Positions 26,940 through 35,529 of a stretch of 64,000 nucleotides of DNA are shown here, piece by piece (positions within the stretch are counted from its first letter, which is position 1; each line of letters starts with the position of its first letter). The position numbers were made by a program, and so were the translations under genes. Origin of the DNA: Odoribacter sp. AF15-53 (GTDB lineage: Bacteria > Bacteroidota > Bacteroidia > Bacteroidales > Marinifilaceae); assembly GCF_003479425.1 (NCBI RefSeq), contig NZ_QUHC01000012.1, positions 26,720 to 90,719 of the forward strand, written 5' to 3'. Under the pieces are notes generated by a model. The model was not told the DNA's origin. It made no database searches and saw nothing but the letters and a program-made list of their open reading frames with translations.

Positions 26940-28272
26940 TCTCTCGATATCGCCGTTGGGAATATCGCAGATACCATATACATATCAACAACGAAACCAC
27001 GGTTGAAAGAGGCGGAGCGAATCCCATGATAAACAAAGAAGAAGGATCTATCCGGCTGAACAAATATGATAATGGGATCCGGAATAAAAAAGTAGTGATC
27101 ATACTGTGTATCATCGGAAATATGGAATTACCCTGCCCGCTGAAATAGGAGTTGAAACAAAACACGAAACTGACAAGAATACAATCAATACTGTATCCCC
27201 GCATATACTCCGCCGCCATCGCCACTACCGCCGGATCCTTGGTAAAAAACGCCGTGAGTGTTTCCGGCAGAAATTGCGAGTACACGCAGAACGCAACACC
27301 AAACACAAGCGCCATCGCGATGCCGGAATAGAGACATTTATTCATCCGATCAACAAGTCCCGCACCGTAATTCTGGGCCGTCATCGTTGCCACCGCTGAC
27401 GACACCGCCATCGGAGGTAACATCGCAAAGACGATAATTTTTTCCACCACTCCCAAAGACGCCGAGGCGATTACTCCCATCTGGTTGACGATAACCGTGA
27501 TAATCAAAAACGAAACATTCACCAACGCATCCTGCAAAGCAATAGGCGCCCCCAAGACCAAGACTTTACGGGACAGCACGCGACTCAACCGGATATCATG
27601 CCGGGTGAATTCGAAATGAAAACCCCGCCGATACAAAAAACAAAGGGCCGTTGCGAAACTAACCCCTTGTGCCGTCACGGTAGCAACAGCGGCTCCGGTG
27701 GGTCCCATGTGAAAATACCCGATCAGTACGAAATCAAGCACGATATTAATCATACAGGCCAACGCCACGAAATAAAGCGGCGTTTTCGAATCACCCAGCC
27801 CCCGCAATATACCGCACACGACGTTATACCCCACGATAAAAAGGATTCCTATCGAGCAGATCAAAATATAACTTTTCGTGTCGGCCATAGCCTCCACGGG
27901 AGTATGCATGAGCACGGCGATCTGCCCGTGGAAAAACGTCATAACCAAGGTCAGGATCACACCGACAATAGAAAACAACCACACCGAAGAACCGATCGTT
28001 GAAGCCACTTGCCGGTTATCTTTTGCCCCGGTAGCAATGGCGATCAACACAGTTGTCCCCGTTGTAATTCCGAGAATGATTCCCGTGATCGTCTGCATCA
28101 CCTGACTACCGATTGCCACGGCTGCCACGCTGGCCGAATCATCGTATTGTCCCACGACGAAGAGATCGGCTCCCCCGTAAAGAGCCTGAAGTGCATTCGC
28201 TATTAAAAAAGGTACTGCAAATTGTAACAGCACTTTCGGTACGCTTCCTTGTGTCAAATCTAACTCTTTCAT
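26932..28272 (-). CDS. MATE-family multidrug/Na+ efflux transporter
   Basis: 446 residues with twelve predicted transmembrane helices in two related halves (LTQGSVPKVLLQFAVPFLIA at the start, LSRKVLVLGAPIALQDALVN opening the second half). FLIANALQALYGGADLFVVG and the loop LGLGDSK-like RGLGDSKTP are characteristic of MATE proteins. It exports cationic or aromatic compounds using an ion gradient; the substrate is not predictable. The last residues (ESV-stop) run into the palindromic repeat, which suggests that repeat insertion set the present C-terminus. Confidence 0.9.
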   Translation of the reverse strand: MKELDLTQGSVPKVLLQFAVPFLIANALQALYGGADLFVVGQYDDSASVAAVAIGSQVMQTITGIILGITTGTTVLIAIATGAKDNRQVASTIGSSVWLFSIVGVILTLVMTFFHGQIAVLMHTPVEAMADTKSYILICSIGILFIVGYNVVCGILRGLGDSKTPLYFVALACMINIVLDFVLIGYFHMGPTGAAVATVTAQGVSFATALCFLYRRGFHFEFTRHDIRLSRVLSRKVLVLGAPIALQDALVNVSFLIITVIVNQMGVIASASLGVVEKIIVFAMLPPMAVSSAVATMTAQNYGAGLVDRMNKCLYSGIAMALVFGVAFCVYSQFLPETLTAFFTKDPAVVAMAAEYMRGYSIDCILVSFVFCFNSYFSGQGNSIFPMIHSMITTFLFRIPLSYLFSRIDPSSLFIMGFAPPLSTVVSLLICIWYLRYSQRRYRESV

Positions 28273-28633
28273 AAAGTTCTATCGCTCTATTATTCCAATT
28301 TTATTAAATTCCTTTTCCCATGAATAAAAATACCGGACAAGTTGAATGATCTCTACCATTCATCTTATCCGGCACTATAATTATTATTATAATCCCCTCC
28401 GATGAGGAATTTAAATATGTTCTCTTTTTCGCGGTGCGAATTTGGGCATTGTTTTTTTCATACCCAAATTATCATGCACTTTTTTATCTGTTTTTTTAAG
28501 ATTTATCGAAAGTATCATCTTTATAATCTGCCCATTACTCGCTAACATGGCCCGACATAGGCTCGTTCCATCATTCCAGCCACTCGCATGTCACGTTCTC
28601 TCCCGTCTCCACCCCGGCCAGGTTAACAGCTGA
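28273..28633. other. Gene-free stretch upstream of the MATE gene
   Basis: It holds the hairpin at 28333-28372 and AT-rich sequence. No open frame with coding character is seen. Confidence 0.5.
28333..28372 (-). terminator. Hairpin, probable terminator on the minus strand
   Basis: Arms CCGGATAAGATGAAT and its near complement (two mismatches) around a ten-base loop. On the minus strand it is followed by TATTTTTATT. It could end the 28634-31338 unit or act as a leader hairpin of the MATE gene. Confidence 0.5.
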
Positions 28634-29206
28634 TCACTCTTCACCGTCAATAACCTGAAACAGACGGGGCAACACGTCTTCAAGTTCATCCACCTCATCC
28701 CAATTCTTACTGATATGAGGGGAATAAACGATCTCTTTCAACAACTGCCTCTTTTCAAGATCATTCAGTATCAAACTCTCGTATTTCCCCCTAAATTCCC
28801 TTTCCGGACATTTAGTCACGAAAGGAGCGTTGGCAAGACAATTCAAGGCCTCCACATCATATTCCTCCTGTTCCTCGGCAGTCAGCACTTCCACGAAAGA
28901 ATCCGGATCTTCCAGAGTTTTCAGGTAACATTCTTTCCCGTAGAAAACGATGACATCCAGAAAATAATCAAAAACATCCACACACTCGTCATAACTGGTA
29001 CATCCCATCAATATACTGGCAAGCCCCATGATCAACCCGTAATCGGCAGCCTCTTTATAAGCATCAAACAGGATTTGAAATTTGACGATGTCCTCCACCG
29101 AGTACTGTTCCAAAGTCCCTTGAATCAAACGGATTCCCTCTCCAATTGAATTTCCTTTCGAAATCCCGGCTTGTTCTATTATTTGCCAAAAAAGGTCTTT
29201 ATTCAT
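28634..29206 (-). CDS. DUF4240-like acidic cytoplasmic protein (immunity-associated)
   Basis: 190 residues, acidic, no signal. The start MNKDLFWQIIEQAG resembles the DUF4240 opening (D-x-FW-x-II-x-x-A), followed by helical sequence with DAYKEAADYGLIMGLASILM. DUF4240 genes are often found among immunity or SMI1/KNR4-like genes next to polymorphic toxins, which is family knowledge. It is the last of four same-strand genes (13 bp after the previous). No toxin gene is in the window. Confidence 0.55.
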   Translation of the reverse strand: MNKDLFWQIIEQAGISKGNSIGEGIRLIQGTLEQYSVEDIVKFQILFDAYKEAADYGLIMGLASILMGCTSYDECVDVFDYFLDVIVFYGKECYLKTLEDPDSFVEVLTAEEQEEYDVEALNCLANAPFVTKCPEREFRGKYESLILNDLEKRQLLKEIVYSPHISKNWDEVDELEDVLPRLFQVIDGEE

Positions 29207-29219
29207 GATCTTCCAAATA

Positions 29220-29726
29220 TTATTTCTTTATTAAATGATTATCACACACCGAATCCCTAAAAACTATACAGTCCGAATAACGACTCCCCGGAGGGGCGTA
29301 CAAAACGGTATACCCTCTCATTTTTAATGCCCCTAAATATTCGACCAGATTTTTACTCGTAAAAGTACACGTCTCAATATTATTCGATCGTAAAGGATAA
29401 TTGTCAGCCGTTGGATTGGGAGAATGCAAATATAAAGCATCCGAACCGCTGTCAAACTCGTGGATGATAGCAAAAACCTGTAAAGCCCTTTCCACGTGCA
29501 GACACGCCTCGGCAAGCATTTCGTAATGACGAAACAAGGCGTCCAAATGCGCTCGACGCTCTTTCCAGTACAAATCACCGTACCCCTCCCAGTCAAAATG
29601 AAGATGAGCGTAATTGAACCAATCATCTGCATCGTGAACATAAGTCAACCAATTCTCACCGGACGAAAACTCGTTGAGCCGCTCCAATTTCCGGTAATAT
29701 TTTCTTAATCCTCTTCTCTTCTTCAT
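29220..29726 (-). CDS. Uncharacterised 168-residue protein in the immunity-like block
   Basis: Not recognised. It has a basic N-terminus (MKKRRGLRKYYRKLERL), an aromatic-rich segment (DWFNYAHLHFDWEGYGDLYW), a helical segment (YEMLAEACLHVERALQVFAI), then a beta-rich C-terminus (GYTVLYAPPGSRYSDCIVF). There is no signal or membrane helix, so it is probably cytoplasmic. It lies 52 bp downstream of the TPR/DUF4261 gene and 13 bp upstream of the DUF4240-like gene, so it is cotranscribed with them. An immunity role is suggested only by the company it keeps. Confidence 0.6.
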   Translation of the reverse strand: MKKRRGLRKYYRKLERLNEFSSGENWLTYVHDADDWFNYAHLHFDWEGYGDLYWKERRAHLDALFRHYEMLAEACLHVERALQVFAIIHEFDSGSDALYLHSPNPTADNYPLRSNNIETCTFTSKNLVEYLGALKMRGYTVLYAPPGSRYSDCIVFRDSVCDNHLIKK

Positions 29727-29778
29727 TCTTTGTTATCGTATTCACGCAATAAATCCGGTTAACCGAGTTCCTTGAATG

Positions 29779-31065
29779 CTAACACGTGATTTTCAAACTC
29801 ATTCCTTCAACGGAAATCCCCTCGGTACGTGCTATCGGCAACTTCTGTTCTTCGCTGAAACCGATCGTTTCACCATCCCGCAAAGTCACCCCCGACCCGA
29901 TAACATAACAAGCAATCTCAAACATGAATCCCTGCAAGTCGCTCAACTCTTGTTTGCTTCCCAATATCTCCATTTCATCCTTCCCGAAAGCCGTCATACC
30001 ATACGTATACACGTTGTTCCCCTCCTCATTCTGGTATAATCCCACGTAAACCCAATCGAGTAGCGGCAAAGCCTCCTCGTCCTCTCGCATCATATCTGCC
30101 ACCTCGATATAAAATTCAGGCTGGAACACCGTTCCCGACGTATAAACACCAATCGCATTGGGCTGCTTCAAACAAGCGGCAACCACTTTCACGTATAACT
30201 TACCCGCTTCCACCGGGGTCAATTCACGAGGTAAAACAGCTACCAACAAGTGCGCTTTATGCGTTTTCGTGATTTCTACCGCTTCGGGCCACATATAATT
30301 CGTTCCGGCAAAATACTCTGCTTCATTATCCGGTACTTTCACCGGCATAAGACTAATTGCCACGAGTGTATCCCCGACATAAAATACTTTTGTCGTCCCC
30401 TCCTCGTCGGGATCATAATTAACTTGTTCCCCCGGAGCCTCTGTTGACACGATGCCCCAATCCTCCTTCAAGTCATACATGATCCTCTCCATATCAACAT
30501 TTACCGTATTCAACAACACGGATCCGCAAAACGTTCCGCCCCTTCTTTCCCCGTTTTCTGTATCCCCGTTATTCAAGTCTATTCCCGTGACCTCGGCAAA
30601 AGACAAAGCGTTAGACATATCTTCAATCAACGAAACGAATTCTTTATCACCCGATGTTAACTCCAACCCTTTTCTCGCCGCCTGTAATGCCTCCTCGGTC
30701 TTTTCTTTGCCATATAGCAATTTACTGTACACCAACCACCCCCAAGGATAATCAGCCTCTACCCGTGTCGCGTTCTTGGCATACGGCAACGCGTCATCCA
30801 ACTTCATCTGATGCATCAACGCTACAGCCAACCGATAATTCCACACCCCACTCATGCACCCTTGCTCCTCCACTTTACGCAACCACTCCTCTGCATCTTC
30901 ATACATTTCCTGATTCAAATAAGCATAAGCGATACTTAACACCGCCTCATAATATTGTCCAGGAGTTTCTAGTTCCGGGAGTACTTCAATGATTGCATCG
31001 TAATCCTCCTCCTCAGCCCAATCCCTGATTTGTTGCATCAATGCTTCAATACCTGAATATTCCAT
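29779..31065 (-). CDS. TPR-repeat protein with C-terminal DUF4261-like domain
   Basis: 428 residues, acidic, cytoplasmic. Residues 1-150 are helical TPR-like repeats (YYEAVLSIAYAYLNQEMYED, AEEWLRKVEEQG). From about 180 there is a beta-rich DUF4261-like region ending with YGMTAFGKDEMEILGSKQEL, then a dGetIGFSEEQKLPIARTEG-type stretch. DUF4261 occurs in immunity and SUFU-like settings in Bacteroidota (family knowledge). It lies 15 bp after the Imm17-like gene. A role in protecting against toxins from other cells is inference. Confidence 0.65.
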   Translation of the reverse strand: MEYSGIEALMQQIRDWAEEEDYDAIIEVLPELETPGQYYEAVLSIAYAYLNQEMYEDAEEWLRKVEEQGCMSGVWNYRLAVALMHQMKLDDALPYAKNATRVEADYPWGWLVYSKLLYGKEKTEEALQAARKGLELTSGDKEFVSLIEDMSNALSFAEVTGIDLNNGDTENGERRGGTFCGSVLLNTVNVDMERIMYDLKEDWGIVSTEAPGEQVNYDPDEEGTTKVFYVGDTLVAISLMPVKVPDNEAEYFAGTNYMWPEAVEITKTHKAHLLVAVLPRELTPVEAGKLYVKVVAACLKQPNAIGVYTSGTVFQPEFYIEVADMMREDEEALPLLDWVYVGLYQNEEGNNVYTYGMTAFGKDEMEILGSKQELSDLQGFMFEIACYVIGSGVTLRDGETIGFSEEQKLPIARTEGISVEGMSLKITC

Positions 31066-31080
31066 ATCATATCATTTAAA

Positions 31081-31338
31081 TTATTGCCTCATCAGAAAAA
31101 ACAACACGAACCCACAAGCTATAATACAAACAGAGATTAGTATCATCCCGACACGATACCCCTTCTCTCCCCATATATGTCCTAACCGATAAAGAGACCC
31201 GAACGGACGGGTTCCCTGCATCTGCAGCACCCATTCCCATCTCCGAATCGCACCAATCAGCAAAATAACTCCCACCCCGACAAACAGCCACGCCACGCAA
31301 TCTGCCGGGATATTTGAAAATATATCTTTATCCTTCAT
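31081..31338 (-). CDS. Imm17-like small membrane immunity protein
   Basis: 85 residues with two transmembrane helices (WLFVGVGVILLIGAI and VGMILISVCIIACGFVLFFL) joined by a basic loop with RPFGSLYRLGHIWGEKGYR. The layout helix - W-x-W - R-x-G-x-KG-x-R - helix matches Imm17-type immunity proteins, small membrane proteins found beside polymorphic toxins. It is the first gene of the four-gene minus-strand block and faces a possible TATATTTG -7 box at 31361-31368. Confidence 0.6.
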   Translation of the reverse strand: MKDKDIFSNIPADCVAWLFVGVGVILLIGAIRRWEWVLQMQGTRPFGSLYRLGHIWGEKGYRVGMILISVCIIACGFVLFFLMRQ

Positions 31339-31360
31339 ACACCACTTCTTTACATCGCAG

Positions 31361-31424
31361 CAAATATAGGAGAATTATTCAGATGTGGTACTAATAGAGA
31401 CCTCGAATATCATTAGGTACTAAT
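31361..31424 (-). promoter_or_regulatory. Promoter of the immunity-like block with a duplicated GGTACTAAT motif
   Basis: On the minus strand TATATTTG (31361-31368) matches the Bacteroidota -7 box, 23 bp before the Imm17-like start codon. Upstream, GGTACTAAT occurs twice on the plus strand (31387-31395 and 31416-31424), 29 bp apart. The nearer copy covers the expected -33 position, as an operator would. No canonical -33 TTTG is present. Confidence 0.45.
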
Positions 31425-31480
31425 TTTTCCGAACATTTCTTTTTACAGTATATGATTTGAATTGAGATATAGGTTTGTTA

Positions 31481-31515
31481 TTCCAGATTCTTTCCAGAAT
31501 AAATTCCTATTTTTG
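31481..31515 (+). promoter_or_regulatory. TTCCA direct-repeat box and -7 element of the two-component operon
   Basis: TTCCA occurs at 31481 and 31492 (11-bp period), followed by a -7 box TATTTTTG (31508-31515). The second TTCCA begins 23 bp before the final G of the -7 box. The identical arrangement precedes the PepSY-like genes at 33617-33651. No good -33 TTTG is found at normal distance, so activation by a bound response regulator is likely. Confidence 0.6.
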
Positions 31516-31537
31516 CGTAGTAGAAAATTAATATGCC

Positions 31538-32224
31538 ATGAAAATACTAATCATTGAAGACGAAAAAGACTTGCGAGAAGTGATGACCCGATCACTCGAA
31601 AAGGAACGTTTTGTCGTGGAAACGGCTGTCGATTACCCATCAGCACTACAAAAAATCAATGATTACGACTACGACTGTATCCTATTGGATATCATGCTCC
31701 CCGGAGGAAGTGGACTTTCCATCCTGGAAGAACTGAAAAAATTACGCAAGCGGGAAAGCGTGATCATTGTGTCGGCAAAAGATTCTATCGAAGACAAAGT
31801 AACCGGCTTGGATTTAGGTGCCGACGATTACCTGGCAAAACCCTTCCACCTGGCAGAACTACATGCCCGGGTTAAATCGGTTATCCGGCGTCACCAAAGC
31901 GACGGGGACATTAAAATCGAAATCGAAAACCTCATCGTCTATCCCGACAATCACACCGTGTTCATCAACGGTGAAGAATTAAAACTCAACCGTAAGGAGT
32001 TCGATTTACTCTACTATTTCGTGACCAATCCCAACCGGTTGATCAATAAAACCACTCTTGCCGAATCGGTATGGGGCGACAATATCGACCAGGCCGACAG
32101 TCTGGATTTTATCTACTCGCAGGTCAAGAACCTGCGCAAGAAAATGAAAACCGCCGAAGCCATACCGGAAATAAAAGCCGTGTACGGGTTCGGGTATAAA
32201 TTAATGACGATACCCGAAGCATGA
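31538..32224 (+). CDS. OmpR-family DNA-binding response regulator
   Basis: 228 residues. The receiver domain has acidic residues EDE at 7-9, phospho-acceptor Asp51 in DCILLDIMLPGG, and Lys in YLAKPFH. The winged-helix DNA-binding domain is C-terminal (about 130-224, with NRKEFDLLYYFVTNPNRLI and IKAVYGFGYKL). It overlaps the kinase gene by 4 bp (ATGA). The duplicated TTCCA box upstream of itself and of the PepSY-like pair suggests autoregulation and control of those genes. Confidence 0.92.
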   Translation: MKILIIEDEKDLREVMTRSLEKERFVVETAVDYPSALQKINDYDYDCILLDIMLPGGSGLSILEELKKLRKRESVIIVSAKDSIEDKVTGLDLGADDYLAKPFHLAELHARVKSVIRRHQSDGDIKIEIENLIVYPDNHTVFINGEELKLNRKEFDLLYYFVTNPNRLINKTTLAESVWGDNIDQADSLDFIYSQVKNLRKKMKTAEAIPEIKAVYGFGYKLMTIPEA

Positions 32225-33489
32225 AACTCATCCACCACACGCTAAGCAAACTCTCGATCGTGATGATCATTATCCTCTCGATATGGGCGGGCTTTTTCTA
32301 TTTTAGCATACTGGACGAGATTCTGGATGAAACGGATGATAGTCTCGAAAACTATAAAAACCTTATCATCCAACAAGTGCTAAGGGACACGGCTGCCCTT
32401 GACAATCACAACGATTTGATGAGTCAATACTTCATCAAAGAGATTTCCGAACCCCAGGCAGTCCGTTACAAGGAAAGATATTTCGACTCCACCCGTTTCT
32501 ACGAAACAGAATACGAATTTGACCCCGTACGGGTATTAAAAACCGCCTTCCGGGGACAGGACAAAAAGTTTTACGAATTAACCGTCATGATCTCCACGTT
32601 GGAACAGGATGATATGATCGAAGCCATGTTGCAATGGATCGTGATTCTATATTTTACCTTATTAATCTGTATCCTGATAGTCTCGGAAATTGTCTTCAAA
32701 AAAAGCCTGGCCCCTTTTTATAAACTTTTGAACTGGTTAAATGATTTCACTCTGGGCGGAAAGAATCCCCCGTTAGAGAACCCCACGAAGGTAAAAGAAT
32801 TTCGCAAGCTCAATGAAACCATTCTTAAGATGACTCGACGGAACGAGGAACTGTATTCCCAACAGAAACAATTCATAGAAAACGCTTCTCATGAACTCCA
32901 AACCCCGTTAGCCATTTGTCGGAATAAACTGGAATTACTGGCCGAACGACCGGATTGCTCGGAAGAACAATTACAAGAAATAGAGGATATCCACCGAAAC
33001 TTGGGCCGTATCGTGAAACTCAACAAATCACTGCTTCTCCTTTCCCGCATCGAGAACGGTCAATTCCATGAGGTGAAAGAAATTGAACTCAACCCGATCA
33101 TCAAAGAACTGGTCGAAGACTTTCAAGAAATATACGAGCATAAAAACCTGCAAATCGAGGTAGAAGAAACAGCCGTATGTAAAGTACGCATGAACGAATC
33201 ACTGGCCAATATACTGGTCACGAACTTGCTGAAAAATGCCATGATACACACACCCAACGAGGGAAGCATCACTATTCGCATACAATCCGCCGGGATCTCG
33301 TTCACTAACAGCACGGACGGACTCACTCTTGACCAGAATCGTCTTTTCACCCGTTTCTATCAAGCCGACAATAAAAAAAGCGAATCCACCGGTCTCGGAC
33401 TCGCCATCGTTCAAAGTATCACGAAACTCTATAACTTTCGTATCACCTACTCTTTCGACGGGAAACATCACTTTAATTTACGATTTTAA
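32221..33489 (+). CDS. Sensor histidine kinase
   Basis: 422 residues. The first transmembrane helix is at about 12-32 and the second at about 140-160 (WIVILYFTLLICILIVSEIV), enclosing a periplasmic sensor of about 105 residues. H-box ENASHELQTPLA has phospho-accepting His224. The ATPase part has the N box (NLLKNAMIHTPNEG) and G2 box (STGLGLAIVQS). It phosphorylates the response regulator encoded with a 4-bp overlap. The periplasmic sensor gives no clue to the signal; the neighbouring secreted PepSY-like proteins could modulate it. Confidence 0.92.
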   Translation: MKLIHHTLSKLSIVMIIILSIWAGFFYFSILDEILDETDDSLENYKNLIIQQVLRDTAALDNHNDLMSQYFIKEISEPQAVRYKERYFDSTRFYETEYEFDPVRVLKTAFRGQDKKFYELTVMISTLEQDDMIEAMLQWIVILYFTLLICILIVSEIVFKKSLAPFYKLLNWLNDFTLGGKNPPLENPTKVKEFRKLNETILKMTRRNEELYSQQKQFIENASHELQTPLAICRNKLELLAERPDCSEEQLQEIEDIHRNLGRIVKLNKSLLLLSRIENGQFHEVKEIELNPIIKELVEDFQEIYEHKNLQIEVEETAVCKVRMNESLANILVTNLLKNAMIHTPNEGSITIRIQSAGISFTNSTDGLTLDQNRLFTRFYQADNKKSESTGLGLAIVQSITKLYNFRITYSFDGKHHFNLRF

Positions 33490-33616
33490 ATTGAAGAATT
33501 CAGTGCTTGGGAGATTTCCACCCACAAGCCCACCGTTTCTTATTCACCGAATCACGAAATCCGAAATCTCACAATCTTTATTTTTCAATTTGAAATTTAA
33601 AATCTAAAATTTAAAA

Positions 33617-33651
33617 TTCCAAGATCTTTCCAAAATCCCCCCTTTACTTTG
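33617..33651 (+). promoter_or_regulatory. TTCCA direct-repeat box and -7 element before the PepSY-like genes
   Basis: TTCCA at 33617 and 33628 (11-bp period) is followed by TACTTTG (33645-33651). The second box is 23 bp before the final G of the -7 element, exactly as in the two-component operon promoter at 31481-31515. Confidence 0.6.
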
Positions 33652-33702
33652 TACTCAGAAATTGAAACAAAGAATAAATAAGAACACTAAAATTGATAAG
33701 CA

Positions 33703-34539
33703 ATGAAAACAAGAATGACCATTTTCGCCTCTTTATTGTTAGCAAGTTTTGCTTTTACAGGCTGTGATGATGACAATGACGACAACTACACCCCGGATGA
33801 AAAAATCGTGAACGTATTGCAGGAAAAATACCCGAACGCACAACGAGTTGAATGGGAATTAAAATACGATCATTACGTGGCAGACTTCTATCTGGACAAC
33901 ATCGAGAAAGAAGCATGGATCAATGCCAAAGGAGAATGGGTGATGACCGAAAGCGACATCCTTTTCAATGATCTACCGCAAGCCATACAAACCTCATTCA
34001 ACGAGTCGGAATACAAAGATTGGAGAATTGACGACGTGGACATGCTCGAAAGAGTTGAACTCGAAACCGTATACGTGATTGAAGTCGAAAAAGGCAAACA
34101 AGAATTTGACTTGTATTATGCAGAAGACGGAACTCTCGTGAAAACAATCGAAGACACGGATAATGACGATAATCACCATCCCGTAACCGTTCCCGAAGTT
34201 TTGAAAACCGCGATCAACACCCAATACCCGGGGGCCGTGATCTTGGAAATCGAGGTTGAAAAAGGAATCACCGAAATTGATATCAAGCACGAAAACATCG
34301 TGAAAGAAGTACACTTCAACAGTTCCAATGAATGGTTATATACCTCTTGGGACGTGAAACGTAAAGATGTCCCTGCAAACGTGATGAGCACGATTATCCG
34401 GGATTATGCCACTTATGAAATTGATGACATCGACTACAAAGAAAGCGCAGACGGAAGCAAACTATATATCTTCGAATTGGAACAAGGAAACGACGAGATT
34501 CACGTGAAAATTGATACTGAAGGAAACGTTGTAAAATAA
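33703..34539 (+). CDS. Secreted lipoprotein with two PepSY-like (DUF2874) domains
   Basis: 278 residues with a lipoprotein signal ending SFAFTGC (Cys at about 20). Two repeats of about 125 residues each follow the PepSY-like (DUF2874, PF11396-type) pattern: YPNAQRVEWELKYDHYVADF, a WV-x-TESDI strand, DDVDMLERV, and a second copy with YPGAVILEIEVEKG. The protein is acidic. It is the first of two paralogues behind a shared TTCCA-box promoter and follows the two-component genes. Family knowledge: small periplasmic PepSY-like proteins often accompany RprXY-like systems; their biochemical role is unknown. Confidence 0.85.
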   Translation: MKTRMTIFASLLLASFAFTGCDDDNDDNYTPDEKIVNVLQEKYPNAQRVEWELKYDHYVADFYLDNIEKEAWINAKGEWVMTESDILFNDLPQAIQTSFNESEYKDWRIDDVDMLERVELETVYVIEVEKGKQEFDLYYAEDGTLVKTIEDTDNDDNHHPVTVPEVLKTAINTQYPGAVILEIEVEKGITEIDIKHENIVKEVHFNSSNEWLYTSWDVKRKDVPANVMSTIIRDYATYEIDDIDYKESADGSKLYIFELEQGNDEIHVKIDTEGNVVK

Positions 34540-34602
34540 AACTAAACAGGAAACCTTTGAACAACAACAACGTAAAAGAACGGAGATAATAAAAACTAAA
34601 CT

Positions 34603-35448
34603 ATGAAAACAACATTAATTACCGCATTAATCTTGCTTACGACCATGTTTGCGTTCAGCAGCTGCAAAAGTGACGGGTATACCCCGGCAAAAAACGTCGT
34701 GAGTGCTTTTAAAGCCAAATATCCATCGGCAAAACGAGTAGAATGGGAAGTGAAGAGTACATATCAAGTTGCCGAATTTTATATCGGGACCACGGAAGCA
34801 GAAGCCTGGTTTGATAATAACGGCAAATGGGTAATGACCGAAAGCGATATCAAGTATAATTCCCTCCCCGTGGTGATTCGTAACAGTTTCGAATCCGGAG
34901 AATACGCCAAATGGAAAGTAGAAGACGTTGACAAACTGGAAAGAGCCGGAATGGAAACCCTTTACATCATTGAAGCGGAACTCGGAGAACAAGAAATTGA
35001 CCTTCATTACCTAGAAAACGGTACACTAGTAAAAACCATAATGGATAAAGACAACAAAGGGTATCTTCCCGAAACCACACCTCAAACAGCCTTGCAATTT
35101 ATTCAGCAAAAATACCCACAAGCCAGAGTAGTGGAAGTGGATCAGGAAAAAGGACTGCTGAAAATAGACATTATGGACAGCCAGATCATGAAAGAAGTTG
35201 TTTTTAACCACAATAACGAATGGGTCGTAACCACGTGGGAAGTTCGGCAAAATAACGTTCCGGCAAACGTGATGAACGTGTTGAGAAGTTCCGCTTACGC
35301 CAACTACCGGATTGATGACATTGATTACGAGGAAAGAGCTGACGGCACGAACGTGTATATCTTCGAAATGGAACAAGGTAACAAAGAAGTTTATGTCACC
35401 ATAAACGCCAACACCCTTGAAGTTGTATCCACCACCCCAAAAAACTAA
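34603..35448 (+). CDS. Secreted lipoprotein with two PepSY-like (DUF2874) domains, paralogue
   Basis: 281 residues with signal TMFAFSSC (lipid Cys at about 21). It is closely similar to the gene just upstream along its whole length (KYPSAKRVEWEVKSTYQVAE, WVMTESDIKYNSLP, the repeat YPQARVVEVDQEKG, and YRIDDIDYEERADGTNVYIF). The 63-bp gap has no promoter-like box, so it is probably cotranscribed with its paralogue. A strong terminator at 35498 closes the unit. This is a recent tandem duplication with diverged sequence. Confidence 0.85.
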   Translation: MKTTLITALILLTTMFAFSSCKSDGYTPAKNVVSAFKAKYPSAKRVEWEVKSTYQVAEFYIGTTEAEAWFDNNGKWVMTESDIKYNSLPVVIRNSFESGEYAKWKVEDVDKLERAGMETLYIIEAELGEQEIDLHYLENGTLVKTIMDKDNKGYLPETTPQTALQFIQQKYPQARVVEVDQEKGLLKIDIMDSQIMKEVVFNHNNEWVVTTWEVRQNNVPANVMNVLRSSAYANYRIDDIDYEERADGTNVYIFEMEQGNKEVYVTINANTLEVVSTTPKN

Positions 35449-35497
35449 CCCGTTACTTGTTACTTGATTTATAACTTGTAACCTGTAAACTTGTAAC

Positions 35498-35526
35498 AAA
35501 AAGCGGCGAAAATTTCGCCGCTTTTT
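35498..35526. terminator. Bidirectional rho-independent terminator
   Basis: A perfect inverted repeat with arm AAAAAGCGGCGAAA and its complement ending TTTTT. It serves both the PepSY-like unit (plus) and the convergent transglutaminase-like gene (minus, stop at 35530). Confidence 0.9.
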
Positions 35527-35529
35527 ATA

